Numbered from the stretch's first letter, positions 1 to 8,686 are shown. The stretch: DNA of 64,000 nucleotides from Streptomyces sp. PT12 (GCF_003311645.1 NZ_QEST01000272.1:1-64000), one strand, 5' to 3'. The notes: generated by a model not told the origin, from the letters alone. Numbers and translations: made by a program.

Positions 1-150
1 CACCAGCCGTACTCTCCCGAGGAGGTGCGCGAGGCGTTGCAGATCGGGCCCGACGCCCCGATCATCACGACCGACGCGCGCCAGCGGCAGGAGGCCAAGA
101 GCACCCTGATCACCCTGGTCGAGCACGCCCTGATGGCCCGCCTGCGCTGA
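1..150 (+). CDS. Conservon-type ATP/GTP-binding protein (CvnD-like), 3' end only
   Basis: The frame is open from base 1 and stops with TGA at 148-150, so only the last 49 residues are present. The tail contains the stretch TLITLVEHALMARL. Streptomyces conservon GTPases (CvnD, small Ras-like proteins encoded with a sensor-kinase-like CvnA, a roadblock protein CvnB and CvnC) end in a similar way, and a conservon sits next to gltX in S. coelicolor. The G motifs lie outside the window, so the family call rests on the C-terminus and on synteny. Confidence 0.6.
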   Translation, partial: HQPYSPEEVREALQIGPDAPIITTDARQRQEAKSTLITLVEHALMARLR

Positions 151-257
151 GCCCTCCGCGCCCCCTCGCCCTCTTGCGCGCCCCTCGCGTTTCGGCCTTC
201 CGGACCCGGCACCGCCCGGATTCCGGGAGGCCGCGCTCATGCGCCTAGGCTGTGGCC

Positions 258-1040
258 GTGCGCATCGCCAGATTCTCCATCGACGGGACCGTCGGCTTCG
301 GCGTGCTCGAAGCCGCGCCGTCCGAGGGCGAGGAGCCCGTCCTCGACATCATCAGGGGCCACCCCTTCGCCGAGTTCGAGCGCTCGGGCCGCCGCGTCCC
401 GCTGAGCAAGGTGCGGCTGCTGCCGCCCGTGCTGCCGAGCAAGGTCGTGGCCATCGGCCGGAACTACACCGAGCACGCAAGGGAGCTGGGCAACGAAGTC
501 CCCGACGTCCCCGTGACGTTCTTCAAGCCGTCCACCTCCGTGATCGGTCCGGGCGACGACATCGTCTACCCCCGGATCTCGTCCGACGTCCACCACGAGG
601 CCGAGCTGGCCGTCGTCATCGGCCGCCTGTGCCGCGACGTGCCACGCGAGCGGGCGCGCGAGGTCATCCTCGGCTACACGTGCGCCAACGACGTCACCGC
701 GCGCGACGTCCAGCGCCGCGAGGGCCAGTGGGCGCGCGCCAAGGGGTTCGACACCTCCTGCCCGCTCGGCCCCTGGATCGAGACCGACATCGACCCATCG
801 GACCTCGCCATCATGTGCACGGTCAACGGCGAGCAGCGGCAGCTCGGCCGCACCGGCGAGATGGTGCGCTCCGTGGAGGACCTGATCGTGCACATCACCG
901 AGTCGATGACGCTGCTGCCCCAGGACGTCATCCTCACGGGCACCCCGGCGGGCGTCGGCCCGCTGCACGTCGGCGACCGGGTCGCCGTCACCATCGAAGG
1001 CATCGGCACTCTCACCAACAAGGTAGTCAAGCGTGACTAG
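258..1040 (+). CDS. Fumarylacetoacetate hydrolase family protein
   Basis: 260 aa, FAH superfamily: metal-dependent enzymes of the 5-oxopent-3-ene-1,2,5-tricarboxylate decarboxylase / acylpyruvase type. The exact substrate cannot be read from sequence. The metal-ligand motif [11 protein letters not shown] and the C-terminal [12 protein letters not shown] motif are intact. The N-terminal part (about residues 1-55) matches the lid region of this family. A GTG at 252 is also in frame, but relatives begin [10 protein letters not shown], which fits the GTG at 258. A TAGGCT hexamer (246-251) sits six bases before 258, suggesting a leaderless mRNA. The stop overlaps the gltX start by eight bases, so the two are probably co-transcribed and translationally coupled. 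Confidence 0.85.
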   Translation: MRIARFSIDGTVGFGVLEAAPSEGEEPVLDIIRGHPFAEFERSGRRVPLSKVRLLPPVLPSKVVAIGRNYTEHARELGNEVPDVPVTFFKPSTSVIGPGDDIVYPRISSDVHHEAELAVVIGRLCRDVPRERAREVILGYTCANDVTARDVQRREGQWARAKGFDTSCPLGPWIETDIDPSDLAIMCTVNGEQRQLGRTGEMVRSVEDLIVHITESMTLLPQDVILTGTPAGVGPLHVGDRVAVTIEGIGTLTNKVVKRD

Positions 1041-2517
1041 CCCCTCTCCCGTCCGCGTCCGTTTCTGCCCATCGCCGACCGGCAACCCCCATGTCGGCCT
1101 GGTGCGCACCGCCCTGTTCAACTGGGCGTACGCCCGCCACCACGGCGGCACCATGGTCTTCCGCATCGAGGACACCGATGCGGCCCGCGACTCCGAGGAG
1201 TCGTACCAGGCGCTGCTCGACTCCATGCGCTGGCTCGGCCTGAGCTGGGACGAGGGCCCCGAGGTCGGGGGGCCGTTCGAGCCGTACCGGCAGTCGCAAC
1301 GGACGGACATCTACGCCGATGTCGCCGCGAAGCTGCTCGCGGCGGGCCACGCCTACCGGTGCTACTGCACCCAGGAGGAGCTCGAGGCCGCCAGGGAGGC
1401 CGCCAGGCGGTCAGGGCGCCCCTCGGGGTACGCGGGCACCTGCCGCACGCTGTCGGAGGCGCAGATCGCCGCGCACGAGGCGGAGGGGCGGACGTTCGTC
1501 GTCCGCTTCCGGATGCCGGACGAGCCGATCACGTTCACCGATCTGGTGCGCGGCGAGCTGACGTTCGCGCCGGAGAACGTCCCCGACTACGGCATCGTCC
1601 GCTCCACGGGGGCGCCGCTCTACACCCTGGTGAACCCGGTCGATGACGCGCTGATGGGCATCACGCACGTGCTGCGCGGCGAGGACCTGCTGTCGTCGAC
1701 GCCCCGCCAGATCGCCCTCTACCGCGCGCTGGCCGACATCGGGGTCGGCGACGGCGCGGTGCCCGCGTTCGGTCATCTGCCCTATGTGCTGGGCGAGGGC
1801 ACCAAGAAGCTCTCCAAGCGCGACCCCGAGTCCTCGCTCAACCTCTACCGCGAGCGCGGCTTCCTGCCCCAGGGCCTGCTCAACTACCTGGCGCTGCTCG
1901 GCTGGTCGATCGCCGAGGACCGGGACGTCTTCTCGCTCGACGAGATGGTCGAGGCGTTCGACATCGCCGCGGTCAACGCCAACCCCGCGCGCTTCGACCT
2001 CAAGAAGGCCGAGGCGATCAACGCCACCCACATCAGGGAGCGGCTGTCCGTCGACGCGTTCGTCGAGGCGTGCCAGCCCTGGCTGCGCGCCCCGCACGCG
2101 CCCTGGAAGCCGGAGGCGTACGACCCGGCGGCCTTCGCGGCGCTCGCGCCGCTGGCCCAGACGCGGGTCACGGTGCTCTCGGACATCACCGACAACGTCG
2201 ACTTCCTCTTCCTCGACGAGCCTGCCGTCGACGAGGCGTCCTGGAACAAGGCGATGAAGCCGGGCGCCGATGCGCTGCTCGCCACCGCGCGGGCCGGGCT
2301 CGCGGATGTGGCGGAGTGGGCCGCGGAGCCGCTGAAGGCCGCGGTGCTCGCGGCGGGCGAGGCCCACGGCCTGAAGCTCGGCAAGGCCCAGGCCCCCGTC
2401 CGGGTCGCCGTGACGGGCCGCACGGTCGGCCTGCCGCTCTTCGAGTCCCTGGAAGTCCTGGGCCGGGAGCGCACCTTGTCCCGCGTCGACGCGGCGCTTG
2501 CGCGGCTGAGGGCCTGA
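1033..2517 (+). CDS. gltX: Glutamyl-tRNA synthetase
   Basis: 494 aa class I aminoacyl-tRNA synthetase that charges tRNA-Glu in the cytoplasm. In actinobacteria it usually also mischarges tRNA-Gln for the GatCAB amidation route (family knowledge). The ATP-binding HIGH-type motif appears as [10 protein letters not shown] near residue 13, and the KMSKS-type loop as KLSKR near residue 258. The length matches bacterial GluRS. It starts with GTG inside the end of the upstream FAH gene. tRNA-Gln and tRNA-Glu genes, its direct substrates, follow immediately downstream, which is the usual Streptomyces arrangement. Confidence 0.97.
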   Translation: MTSPSPVRVRFCPSPTGNPHVGLVRTALFNWAYARHHGGTMVFRIEDTDAARDSEESYQALLDSMRWLGLSWDEGPEVGGPFEPYRQSQRTDIYADVAAKLLAAGHAYRCYCTQEELEAAREAARRSGRPSGYAGTCRTLSEAQIAAHEAEGRTFVVRFRMPDEPITFTDLVRGELTFAPENVPDYGIVRSTGAPLYTLVNPVDDALMGITHVLRGEDLLSSTPRQIALYRALADIGVGDGAVPAFGHLPYVLGEGTKKLSKRDPESSLNLYRERGFLPQGLLNYLALLGWSIAEDRDVFSLDEMVEAFDIAAVNANPARFDLKKAEAINATHIRERLSVDAFVEACQPWLRAPHAPWKPEAYDPAAFAALAPLAQTRVTVLSDITDNVDFLFLDEPAVDEASWNKAMKPGADALLATARAGLADVAEWAAEPLKAAVLAAGEAHGLKLGKAQAPVRVAVTGRTVGLPLFESLEVLGRERTLSRVDAALARLRA

Positions 2518-2549
2518 GGGCGGCTCGGCGGCCCGGAGCGGATCTCGTT

Positions 2550-2578
2550 TTGGGGGACCGTTCTCGATCGGGTATTGT
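2550..2578 (+). promoter_or_regulatory. Possible promoter of the tRNA-Gln/tRNA-Glu cluster
   Basis: A TTGGGG hexamer (2550-2555) and a TATTGT hexamer (2573-2578) are separated by 17 bp, about 90 bp before tRNA-Gln. Both match a vegetative sigma promoter only loosely. The gap between gltX and the tRNAs (2518-2668) holds no other recognisable feature. Confidence 0.3.
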
Positions 2579-2668
2579 TTGGCCCGTCGCCGAGGCGGAG
2601 CACCGGAAAGCCACTCCGAGCCGCCGAGTGATCACCTGAGCGATACCCCTCCTGGGGTTGCGTTTTGG

Positions 2669-2740
2669 TGGGGTATGGTGTAATTGGCAGCACGACTGAT
2701 TCTGGTTCAGTTAGTCTAGGTTCGAGTCCTGGTACCCCAG
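2669..2740 (+). tRNA. tRNA-Gln (anticodon CUG)
   Basis: 72 nt cloverleaf. The 7-bp acceptor stem pairs 2669-2675 with 2733-2739, with G2740 as discriminator. The anticodon CTG at 2702-2704 sits in a 7-nt loop closed by ACTGA/TCAGT. The T arm has the usual GGTTCGAGTCC pattern. The 3' CCA is not encoded. It decodes CAG and lies directly downstream of gltX. Confidence 0.96.
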
Positions 2741-2761
2741 CACGGTCTTTCAGTAGATCGA

Positions 2762-2834
2762 GCCCCCGTTGTGTAGCGGCCTAGCACGCTGCCCTCTCAA
2801 GGCAGTAGCGCCGGTTCGAATCCGGTCGGGGGTA
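2762..2834 (+). tRNA. tRNA-Glu (anticodon CUC), copy 1
   Basis: 73 nt cloverleaf with acceptor GCCCCCG pairing CGGGGGT (one G-U pair), anticodon stem CTGCC/GGCAG, loop CTCTCAA with anticodon CTC, and T arm GGTTCGAATCC. CCA is not encoded. First of three identical copies spaced exactly 98 bp apart. Confidence 0.96.
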
Positions 2835-2859
2835 CGGATCCACAAGTGGATCTTGGTGA

Positions 2860-2932
2860 GCCCCCGTTGTGTAGCGGCCTAGCACGCTGCCCTCTCAAGG
2901 CAGTAGCGCCGGTTCGAATCCGGTCGGGGGTA
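2860..2932 (+). tRNA. tRNA-Glu (anticodon CUC), copy 2
   Basis: Identical in all 73 positions to the copy at 2762. It is preceded by the 25-nt hairpin-forming spacer. Confidence 0.96.
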
Positions 2933-2957
2933 CGGATCCACAAGTGGATCTTGGTGA

Positions 2958-3030
2958 GCCCCCGTTGTGTAGCGGCCTAGCACGCTGCCCTCTCAAGGCA
3001 GTAGCGCCGGTTCGAATCCGGTCGGGGGTA
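2958..3030 (+). tRNA. tRNA-Glu (anticodon CUC), copy 3
   Basis: Identical to copies 1 and 2. After it the sequence leaves the repeat and reaches a terminator-like hairpin at 3068. Confidence 0.96.
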
Positions 3031-3067
3031 CACGATCGGACACAGGGGCGTCGGCAGGACGTCCTCC

Positions 3068-3093
3068 AGGGCCCCCGCATCGGCGAGGGCCCT
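3068..3093 (+). terminator. Terminator hairpin after the tRNA array
   Basis: Arms 3068-3078 and 3083-3093 pair over 11 positions with one mismatch around an ATCG loop. There is no T tract, which is common for Streptomyces terminators. It lies 37 bp after the last tRNA-Glu. Confidence 0.6.
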
Positions 3094-3151
3094 TCGCCAT
3101 GAGGGCGCCGGGCGCCTCCGCCCTCAGCCCCCACCTCAGTCCCCGTCATCC

Positions 3152-3796
3152 TCAGTCCCCGTCCTCCGCCTCGATCTTGAAGACGCGGACCGCCTCGTCG
3201 GCCTGGGCCAGCCGCCTGAGGTTCAGCAGGACCGGCTCGTACAGCACGGTGAGCGCCACGGCCGCCTCCAGCTGCGTCGTGGACGCCTCGAACCGGTCGA
3301 TCACCGTGAGCTCGTGCCCGGCGATGTCCGCCGCGACCCGGCCGTAGGGCATTACGTCGTCCACCGAGGCCGGGTAGCCGAGCCGCGCGAGCGCCGCGAG
3401 CGCGGCCACCAGCGCCTGGTGCGCGGGATTCTCCGGAACGACCCGCCACCCCAGGCGGCGCTGCACCGCGGCGGCCGTCTCCCGCGCCCGGGCGGTGGCG
3501 CGGTCGTCGTCGGGCGCGGCGCCGTGCGGCAGCGCGGTGATCACCTCGGCGAGCCGGTCGAACTGGTCGGCCGACTCGGCGTCGACGGCCGCGAGCACGC
3601 GCCGCGCCGTGGCCACGGGGACGCGGCCGACCTGCACCAGCGCCCGCACCAGGCGCAGTCTCCTCAGGTGCTCCTCGTCGTACTCGGCCTGGGTGGCGCT
3701 CACGCGCGCGCCCGCGGGCAGCAGCCCTTCTCGCAGGTAGTACTTGATCGTCGCGGGCGAGACGCCGCTTCGCCTGCTCAGCTCCGCCAGCCGCAT
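3152..3796 (-). CDS. MerR-family transcriptional regulator
   Basis: 214 aa. The N-terminal winged helix-turn-helix (residues 1-70, MRLAELSRRSGVSPATIKYY...) is typical MerR, followed by a long helix and an all-alpha C-terminal domain of unknown ligand. No clustered Cys suggests a metal sensor. It is transcribed divergently from the DUF4188 gene. The 26-bp perfect palindrome between them (3833-3858) is the obvious operator candidate, so it probably controls itself and its neighbour. The inducer is unknown. Confidence 0.85.
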   Translation of the reverse strand: MRLAELSRRSGVSPATIKYYLREGLLPAGARVSATQAEYDEEHLRRLRLVRALVQVGRVPVATARRVLAAVDAESADQFDRLAEVITALPHGAAPDDDRATARARETAAAVQRRLGWRVVPENPAHQALVAALAALARLGYPASVDDVMPYGRVAADIAGHELTVIDRFEASTTQLEAAVALTVLYEPVLLNLRRLAQADEAVRVFKIEAEDGD

Positions 3797-3832
3797 GGTC
3801 GGCCGACCCCCTTGCGCTTATCGTTGGAGAGT

Positions 3833-3865
3833 GCCACTATCCAACCATGGATAGTGGCGCTATCC
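3833..3865. promoter_or_regulatory. Palindromic operator between the merR and DUF4188 genes
   Basis: GCCACTATCCA (3833-3843) and its exact reverse complement (3848-3858) flank a 4-bp centre. A second, overlapping inverted repeat GGATAG-n5-CTATCC occupies 3849-3865. MerR proteins bind such dyads within promoters. This is the only strong dyad in the divergent intergenic region. Confidence 0.7.
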
Positions 3866-3900
3866 AAGGTGAAGTGCCCATGGACGCGGGGAGGTCGGCG

Positions 3901-4404
3901 ATGGCGGCGAAGGTCATCGAGGGGCGGATGACGGCGGCGGAGGGTGAGGTGACCGTCTTCCACATCGGCATGCGGATCAACGGCTTCCTGAGGGTCGGGC
4001 AGTGGTGGCCCGCCTTCGTGGCGATGCCGCGGATGCTGCGCGAGCTGTCGCGGGACAAGGGCGGCGGCCTGCTGGGGTATCGGCTGCTGTGGGGCGGCCC
4101 GCGGCTGATCTACCTCGTGCAGTACTGGTCGTCCCCCGAGGCGTTGCAGGCGTACGCGTCGGCGTCGGGCCGGGAGCACAGACCCGCGTGGGCCGACTTC
4201 AACCGCCGGGTGCGGGAGGGCGGCACGGCGGTGGGGATCTGGCACGAGACATATGTGGTCCCCGCGGGGGCGCACGAGGAGGTCTATGTGAACATGCCGG
4301 TGTTCGGCCTGGCCGCGGCCACCGAGGCGGTGCCCGTGGGGCGCAGGGGCGAGCGCGCCGCCGACCGGCTCGGCGAGCGCCCCGGGGTCAGCCGTTCCGC
4401 CTGA
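3901..4404 (+). CDS. DUF4188 domain protein
   Basis: About 167 aa. The DUF4188 family core is recognisable: EGRMTA, VFHIGMRING, LLVQYW-like LIYLVQYWSS, VGIWHETYVV and NMPVFGLAAATE. The family has a ferredoxin-like monooxygenase-type fold and no proven function. In-frame starts also exist at 3847 and 3880, but the first lies inside the palindrome. The ATG at 3901 has a good ribosome-binding site (GGGGAGG, 3888-3894) and aligns with family N-termini. It is probably induced through the divergent MerR regulator. Its 3' end overlaps the convergent ndgR by 17 bp. Confidence 0.8.
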   Translation: MAAKVIEGRMTAAEGEVTVFHIGMRINGFLRVGQWWPAFVAMPRMLRELSRDKGGGLLGYRLLWGGPRLIYLVQYWSSPEALQAYASASGREHRPAWADFNRRVREGGTAVGIWHETYVVPAGAHEEVYVNMPVFGLAAATEAVPVGRRGERAADRLGERPGVSRSA

Positions 4405-5116
4405 GGGCCTCGGTGAGGCGCGCCGCGGCGTCGAGCAGCGCCTGGGCGTGCGTCCGGCCCGGGTGGCGCGTGAGCCGCTCGATCGGGCCCGAGACGGAGA
4501 CGGCGGCCACCACGCGGTTGGAAGGGCCGCGCACGGGGGCCGAGACGGAGGCCACGCCCGGCTCGCGCTCGCCGATCGACTGGGCCCAGCCGCGCCGCCT
4601 GACGCCCGAGAGCGCGGTGGCGGTGAAGCGGGCGCCCTGGAGGCCGTGGTGCAGCCGCTCGGGCTCCTCCCAGGCCAGCAGGATCTGGGCGGCCGACCCG
4701 GCCTTCATCGGCAGCGTCGAGCCCACCGGCACGGTGTCCCGCAGCCCCGACAGCCGCTCGGCGGCGGCCACGCAGATCCTCATGTCCCCCTGGCGTCGGT
4801 AGAGCTGGGCGCTCTCGCCCGTCACGTCGCGTAGCTGGGTGAGCACGGGCCCCGCCGCGGCCAGCAGGCGGTCCTCGCCCGCCGCGGCGGCCAGCTCGGC
4901 CAGGCGCGGCCCCAGCACGAACCTCCCCTGCATGTCACGGGCCAGCAGCCGGTGGTATTCGAGCGCCACCGCCATGCGGTGCGCCGTGGGCCGCGCCAGC
5001 CCTGTCGCCCCGACCAGCCCGGCCAGCGTGGCCGGTCCTGACTCCAGGGCCCCCAGTACCAGGGCCGCCTTGTCGAGTACCCCCACGCCACTGGAGTCGC
5101 CGCTAGAGTTGTCCAT
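4388..5116 (-). CDS. ndgR: IclR-family regulator NdgR
   Basis: 242 aa. An N-terminal IclR helix-turn-helix (about residues 15-70) is followed by an effector-binding domain containing ESAQLYRRQGDMRICVAAAE and GWAQSIGEREPGVASVSAPV. It is nearly identical to Streptomyces NdgR, a regulator of leucine biosynthesis and other amino-acid-dependent processes (established for S. coelicolor). The start was placed at MDNSSG. An upstream in-frame start at 5137 would add seven residues and overlap the operator. It is divergent from leuCD, its known target. Confidence 0.93.
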   Translation of the reverse strand: MDNSSGDSSGVGVLDKAALVLGALESGPATLAGLVGATGLARPTAHRMAVALEYHRLLARDMQGRFVLGPRLAELAAAAGEDRLLAAAGPVLTQLRDVTGESAQLYRRQGDMRICVAAAERLSGLRDTVPVGSTLPMKAGSAAQILLAWEEPERLHHGLQGARFTATALSGVRRRGWAQSIGEREPGVASVSAPVRGPSNRVVAAVSVSGPIERLTRHPGRTHAQALLDAAARLTEALRRNG

Positions 5117-5130
5117 GCAACGATATTCGC

Positions 5131-5147
5131 GTCTCACACTGTGAAAC
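5131..5147. promoter_or_regulatory. Candidate NdgR operator between ndgR and leuC
   Basis: Half-sites GTCTCACA and TGTGAAAC form an 8-1-8 dyad with one mismatch, placed between the divergent ndgR and leuC genes. IclR proteins bind short dyads of this kind. NdgR control of leuCD is established in S. coelicolor; the exact site here is inferred. Confidence 0.55.
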
Positions 5148-5273
5148 GCAAGTTCAATGTGGCGGGGAAGCCGTCAGGCTGGGTCACGGGTCCGCGCGAG
5201 GCCCGGCCACCGTCCGGTGCGAGGGGAGCGGATGGCGGTCACATCACCAGCGGCGAAGCCGGAAGGAAGTGCG

Positions 5274-6698
5274 ATGGGACGGACACTGGCGGAGAAAGTC
5301 TGGGACGATCATGTCGTCAGGCGGGCCGAGGGCGAGCCCGATCTGCTGTACATCGATCTCCACCTGGTGCACGAGGTGACGAGTCCGCAGGCGTTCGACG
5401 GGCTGCGCAAGAGCGGGCGCACCGTGCGCCGCACGGACCTCACCATCGCCACCGAGGACCACAACACCCCGACGCTCGACATCGACAAGCCGATCGCCGA
5501 CCCGGTCTCGCGCACGCAGTTGGAGACCCTCAGGAAGAACTGCGCGGAGTTCGGCGTCCGGCTGCACTCCCTCGGCGACGACGAGCAGGGCGTGGTGCAC
5601 GTGGTGGGCCCGCAGCTCGGCCTGACCCAGCCGGGCACCACCGTGGTCTGCGGGGACAGCCACACCTCGACCCACGGGGCGTTCGGGGCGCTGGCGTTCG
5701 GCATTGGCACCAGCCAGGTCGAGCACGTGCTCGCCACCCAGACGCTGCCCATGGCGCCGTTCCGCACGATGGCGGTCACGGTGCTCGGCGAGCTGCCCGA
5801 CGGCGTCACGGCCAAGGACCTGATCCTGGCGATCATCGCGCGGATCGGCACGGGCGGCGGCCAGGGCTATGTGATCGAATACCGCGGCGAGGCCGTCGAG
5901 AAGCTCTCGATGGAGGCCCGGATGACCATGTGCAACATGTCGATCGAGGCCGGTGCCCGCGCCGGGATGGTAGCCCCCGACGAGACGACGTTCGCGTATC
6001 TGAAGGGCCGCCCGCACGCCCCTGAGGGCGCGGAGTGGGACGAGGCCGTGGCGTACTGGAAGACGCTGCGCACCGACGACGACGCCGTCTTCGACCACGA
6101 GGTGGTCATCGACGCCGCCGAGCTCGCGCCGTTCGTCACCTGGGGCACCAACCCAGGCCAGGGCGCGCCGCTGTCCGCCTCGGTGCCCGACCCGGCGTCG
6201 TTCACCGACCCGAGCGAGCGGCTGTCCGCCGAGAAGGCCCTGGAGTACATGGGCCTGGAGCCGGGCCGCAGGCTGCGCGACATCGCGATCGACACCGTCT
6301 TCGTCGGCTCGTGCACCAACGGCCGGATCGAGGACCTGCGCTCGGCCGCCGCCGTGCTCGACGGCCGCCGCGTCGCCGACGGCGTGCGGATGCTGGTGGT
6401 GCCGGGCTCGGTCCGGGTCGCGCTCCAGGCGGTGGCGGAGGGCCTGGACAAGGTGTTCACCGCCGCGGGCGCCGAGTGGCGCCACGCGGGCTGCTCGATG
6501 TGTCTGGGGATGAACCCCGACCAGCTCTCCCCCGGCGAGCGCTGCGCTTCCACGTCCAACCGCAACTTCGAGGGCAGGCAGGGCAAGGGCGGTCGCACGC
6601 ACCTGGTCTCGCCGCAGGTCGCCGCCGCGAGCGCGGTCACCGGCCGCCTCGCGTCCCCGGCCGACCTGGCCGCCGTCCCGACCCCCGCGGAGGTCTGA
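5274..6698 (+). CDS. leuC: 3-isopropylmalate dehydratase large subunit
   Basis: 474 aa aconitase-family enzyme. With LeuD it isomerises 2- to 3-isopropylmalate in leucine synthesis. The [4Fe-4S] ligands are visible in GSCTNGR (Cys about 346) and CSMCLG (about 406 and 409). The substrate motif [12 protein letters not shown] is present. The ATG at 5274 ([13 protein letters not shown]) follows a strong ribosome-binding site, GGAAGGA, and matches orthologue N-termini. A longer frame from 5157 is unlikely. The 157-bp leader carries the NdgR dyad. Stop and leuD start are four bases apart. Confidence 0.97.
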   Translation: MGRTLAEKVWDDHVVRRAEGEPDLLYIDLHLVHEVTSPQAFDGLRKSGRTVRRTDLTIATEDHNTPTLDIDKPIADPVSRTQLETLRKNCAEFGVRLHSLGDDEQGVVHVVGPQLGLTQPGTTVVCGDSHTSTHGAFGALAFGIGTSQVEHVLATQTLPMAPFRTMAVTVLGELPDGVTAKDLILAIIARIGTGGGQGYVIEYRGEAVEKLSMEARMTMCNMSIEAGARAGMVAPDETTFAYLKGRPHAPEGAEWDEAVAYWKTLRTDDDAVFDHEVVIDAAELAPFVTWGTNPGQGAPLSASVPDPASFTDPSERLSAEKALEYMGLEPGRRLRDIAIDTVFVGSCTNGRIEDLRSAAAVLDGRRVADGVRMLVVPGSVRVALQAVAEGLDKVFTAAGAEWRHAGCSMCLGMNPDQLSPGERCASTSNRNFEGRQGKGGRTHLVSPQVAAASAVTGRLASPADLAAVPTPAEV

Positions 6699-6701
6699 GT
6701 C

Positions 6702-7298
6702 ATGGAAGCCTTCACCACGCACACGGGGCGGGCCGTTCCGCTGCGCCGCTCCAACGTCGACACCGACCAGATCATCCCGGCCCACTGGCTCAAGAAGGTC
6801 ACCAGGGACGGCTTCGAGGACGGCCTGTTCGAGGCGTGGCGCAAGGACCCGGAGTTCGCGCTCAACCGCCCCGAGCACCGCGGTGCCACCGTGCTGATCG
6901 CGGGCCCCGACTTCGGCACGGGCTCATCGCGCGAGCACGCCGTGTGGGCCCTCCAGAACTACGGCTTCAAGGCCGTCATCTCCTCGCGCTTCGCCGACAT
7001 CTTCCGGGGCAACTCCCTGAAGAACGGCCTCCTGACCGTCATGCTCCCCCAAGAGACGGTCGATGAGCTGTTCACGCGCGTCGAGGCCGACCCCGACGCC
7101 GAGATCACGGTCGACCTCGTCGCGCGCGAAGTCCGCGCCGAGGGCGTCACGGCGTCCTTCGAGCTCGACGAGAACGCCCGCTGGCGACTGCTCGAAGGAC
7201 TCGACGACATCAGCATCACCCTCAAGAACGAGGACGCGATCGCGGAGTTCGAGACGCGCCGCCCGTCCCACAAACCCCTTACAACACAAGGCAGCTGA
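6702..7298 (+). CDS. leuD: 3-isopropylmalate dehydratase small subunit
   Basis: 198 aa, the swivelling domain that completes the LeuCD active site. Conserved motifs are [31 protein letters not shown] and [16 protein letters not shown]. The length is normal. It forms an operon with leuC and ends before a very strong terminator. Confidence 0.97.
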   Translation: MEAFTTHTGRAVPLRRSNVDTDQIIPAHWLKKVTRDGFEDGLFEAWRKDPEFALNRPEHRGATVLIAGPDFGTGSSREHAVWALQNYGFKAVISSRFADIFRGNSLKNGLLTVMLPQETVDELFTRVEADPDAEITVDLVAREVRAEGVTASFELDENARWRLLEGLDDISITLKNEDAIAEFETRRPSHKPLTTQGS

Positions 7299-7309
7299 CC
7301 CTTTGTCAC

Positions 7310-7345
7310 CAGATGCCCCCACCGGTTCGCCGGTGGGGGCATCTG
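7310..7345. terminator. Strong terminator after leuCD
   Basis: A perfect 16-bp stem (7310-7325 with 7330-7345) is closed by a TTCG tetraloop. Its symmetry could stop transcription from either side. Confidence 0.9.
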
Positions 7346-7422
7346 TGCTGACACCCCATCACGACACGGGCGTTGGGGGGCTTAGGGGGCGATAACAGTC
7401 CCAAGGTGGCACAATCGGCCGC

Positions 7423-7677
7423 ATGGAACGCGACGGTCAACTCGAACTCTACGACCGCGTGGCCGCTCGACTGAGGGACGCGCACCGGACGGTGCGAGCC
7501 CTGCAAGTGCCTGAGGACGTACGGCAGGCCCTCACCCGGAAGCTGCTGATCATCACCGCGGCCACCAAGCACGACCTGCCTGGCGCCGCCCGCCGTCTGG
7601 ACCGGCTGATGGAGGACGTTGACGCGGGGCGGCTGCCGGTCGGGGGCCAGAGCGGCGACCGTGACGGATCTCCGTGA
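7423..7677 (+). CDS. Small conserved actinobacterial protein of unknown function
   Basis: 84 aa, largely helical, with [17 protein letters not shown] followed by two predicted amphipathic helices and a polar tail. No transmembrane segment or known catalytic motif is visible. A small protein of this kind lies between leuD and hupS in Streptomyces. CACAAT lies seven bases before the ATG, so the mRNA may be leaderless. Function unknown. Confidence 0.7.
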   Translation: MERDGQLELYDRVAARLRDAHRTVRALQVPEDVRQALTRKLLIITAATKHDLPGAARRLDRLMEDVDAGRLPVGGQSGDRDGSP

Positions 7678-7722
7678 TGGTCGAGTTCGTTGCGACACAA
7701 GGGTGATTCGCCCGTTTCGCGT

Positions 7723-7751
7723 TTGATTTGCGGAATATATCTGCCTAACGT
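7723..7751 (+). promoter_or_regulatory. Probable hupS promoter
   Basis: TTGATT (7723-7728) and TAACGT (7746-7751) with a 17-bp spacer, 52 bp before the hupS start. The region is unusually AT-rich for this genome. Confidence 0.5.
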
Positions 7752-7802
7752 GCGAAAAAGCTTGAACACATTCGTTCCAGCAAGGTCTGCGAAGGGGAAG
7801 AC

Positions 7803-8384
7803 GTGAACAAGGCGCAACTCGTAGAAGCGATTGCCGACAAGGTCGGCGGCCGCCAGCAGGCGGCGGACGCCGTCGATATCGTGCTCGACGCCATCATCCG
7901 CGCGGTGGTCGCGGGGGAGCGGGTCTCGGTGACCGGCTTCGGCTCGTTCGAGAAGGTGGACCGGCCGGCTCGCTATGCGCGAAACCCCCAGACCGGCGAG
8001 CGGGTGCGGGTCAGGAAGACCTCCGTGCCCCGCTTCCGCGCCGGTCAGGGCTTCAAGGACCTGGTCGCGGGCACCAAGAAGCTGCCGAAGAACGACGTGG
8101 CGGTGAAGAAGGCCCCCAAGGGCAGCCTTTCGGGCGGCACGACCACCAAGAAGGCCACCACCAAGAAGGCGGCGGCGAAGAAGACGACCGCCAAGAAGGC
8201 CACGGCGAAGAAGGCGACCGCGAAGAAGGCGCCGGCGAAGAAGGCCACGGCCAAGAAGTCGTCGGCCAAGAAGGCCACCGCGAAGAAGGCCCCGGCCAAG
8301 AAGGCCACCACCAAGAAGGCCCCGGCCAAGCGGGCGCCGTCCCGCACGACCACGGCCAAGAAGGCCACGTCTCGCCGCAGGTGA
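7803..8384 (+). CDS. hupS: Histone-like nucleoid protein HupS (HU with histone H1-like tail)
   Basis: 193 aa. Residues 1-95 are a complete HU domain ([42 protein letters not shown]). From about residue 105 a tail of repeated KKAT/KKAP units resembles eukaryotic H1. This two-domain form is the sporulation-associated HupS of Streptomyces, which compacts spore chromosomes. The tail is somewhat shorter than the roughly 218-aa S. coelicolor protein, and such repeats vary by slippage. GTG start after GAAGGGGAAG. Confidence 0.95.
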   Translation: MNKAQLVEAIADKVGGRQQAADAVDIVLDAIIRAVVAGERVSVTGFGSFEKVDRPARYARNPQTGERVRVRKTSVPRFRAGQGFKDLVAGTKKLPKNDVAVKKAPKGSLSGGTTTKKATTKKAAAKKTTAKKATAKKATAKKAPAKKATAKKSSAKKATAKKAPAKKATTKKAPAKRAPSRTTTAKKATSRRR

Positions 8385-8396
8385 CCAGGTCATCGA

Positions 8397-8430
8397 GCGG
8401 GCCGGACTCCTCACCAGGAGCCCGGCCCGC
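8397..8430 (+). terminator. Terminator after hupS
   Basis: Outer arms GCGGGCCGG (8397-8405) and CCGGCCCGC (8422-8430) pair perfectly, and an inner CTCCT/AGGAG pair extends the stem. It lies 12 bp after the hupS stop. Confidence 0.8.
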
Positions 8431-8482
8431 GGTCGTTCCCGCTCCCGTCCCGCCGTTGCCCGTCGGCCGCTAGGCTCGCCGC

Positions 8483-8686
8483 ATGCAGGCCACCGCGTTC
8501 ACCTTCGACCCCCGCACCCGCTCCGGCAGCGTTCTGCTGGACGACGGAACGCCCCTCGACTTCGGCGCCGACGCGTTCGACGCCGGCGGCCTGCGGCTGC
8601 TGCGCCCAGGGCAGCGCGTCCGCATCGAGGTCACGGGCGAGGGCGACTCCCGCCGCGTCACCTTCCTGACGCTGCAAACGCTGTGA
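8483..8686 (+). CDS. Small cold-shock-domain-like protein
   Basis: 67 aa. The pattern [18 protein letters not shown]...[16 protein letters not shown] resembles the later strands of a cold-shock/OB beta barrel, but RNP motifs 1 and 2 are poorly conserved, so nucleic-acid binding is uncertain. TAGGCT (8471-8476) lies six bases before the ATG, consistent with a leaderless transcript. The last 29 bases overlap the 3' end of convergent cofC. Confidence 0.75.
   Translation: MQATAFTFDPRTRSGSVLLDDGTPLDFGADAFDAGGLRLLRPGQRVRIEVTGEGDSRRVTFLTLQTL

Larger units (their letters stand above)
2762..3030 (+). repeat. 98-bp tandem repeat: three identical tRNA-Glu genes with identical 25-nt spacers
   Basis: tRNA-Glu begins at 2762, 2860 and 2958. 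The two spacers (2835-2859 and 2933-2957) are identical and contain the inverted repeat GATCCAC-AA-GTGGATC, which can form a hairpin between the mature tRNAs and may serve as a processing signal. Perfect identity, spacers included, points to recent duplication or to homogenisation by gene conversion. Confidence 0.95.

Noticed and set aside
2669-3030. tRNA array as an integration site of a mobile element
   Set aside because: No integrase, excisionase or repeated tRNA 3' end is found; the copies are complete genes at a fixed 98-bp spacing.
2762-3030. CRISPR-like repeat array
   Set aside because: The repeat unit is a full tRNA-Glu and the spacers are identical to each other.
8146-8370. Lys-rich repeats as a separate repeat element
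   Set aside because: They are codons of the HupS tail and stay in frame.
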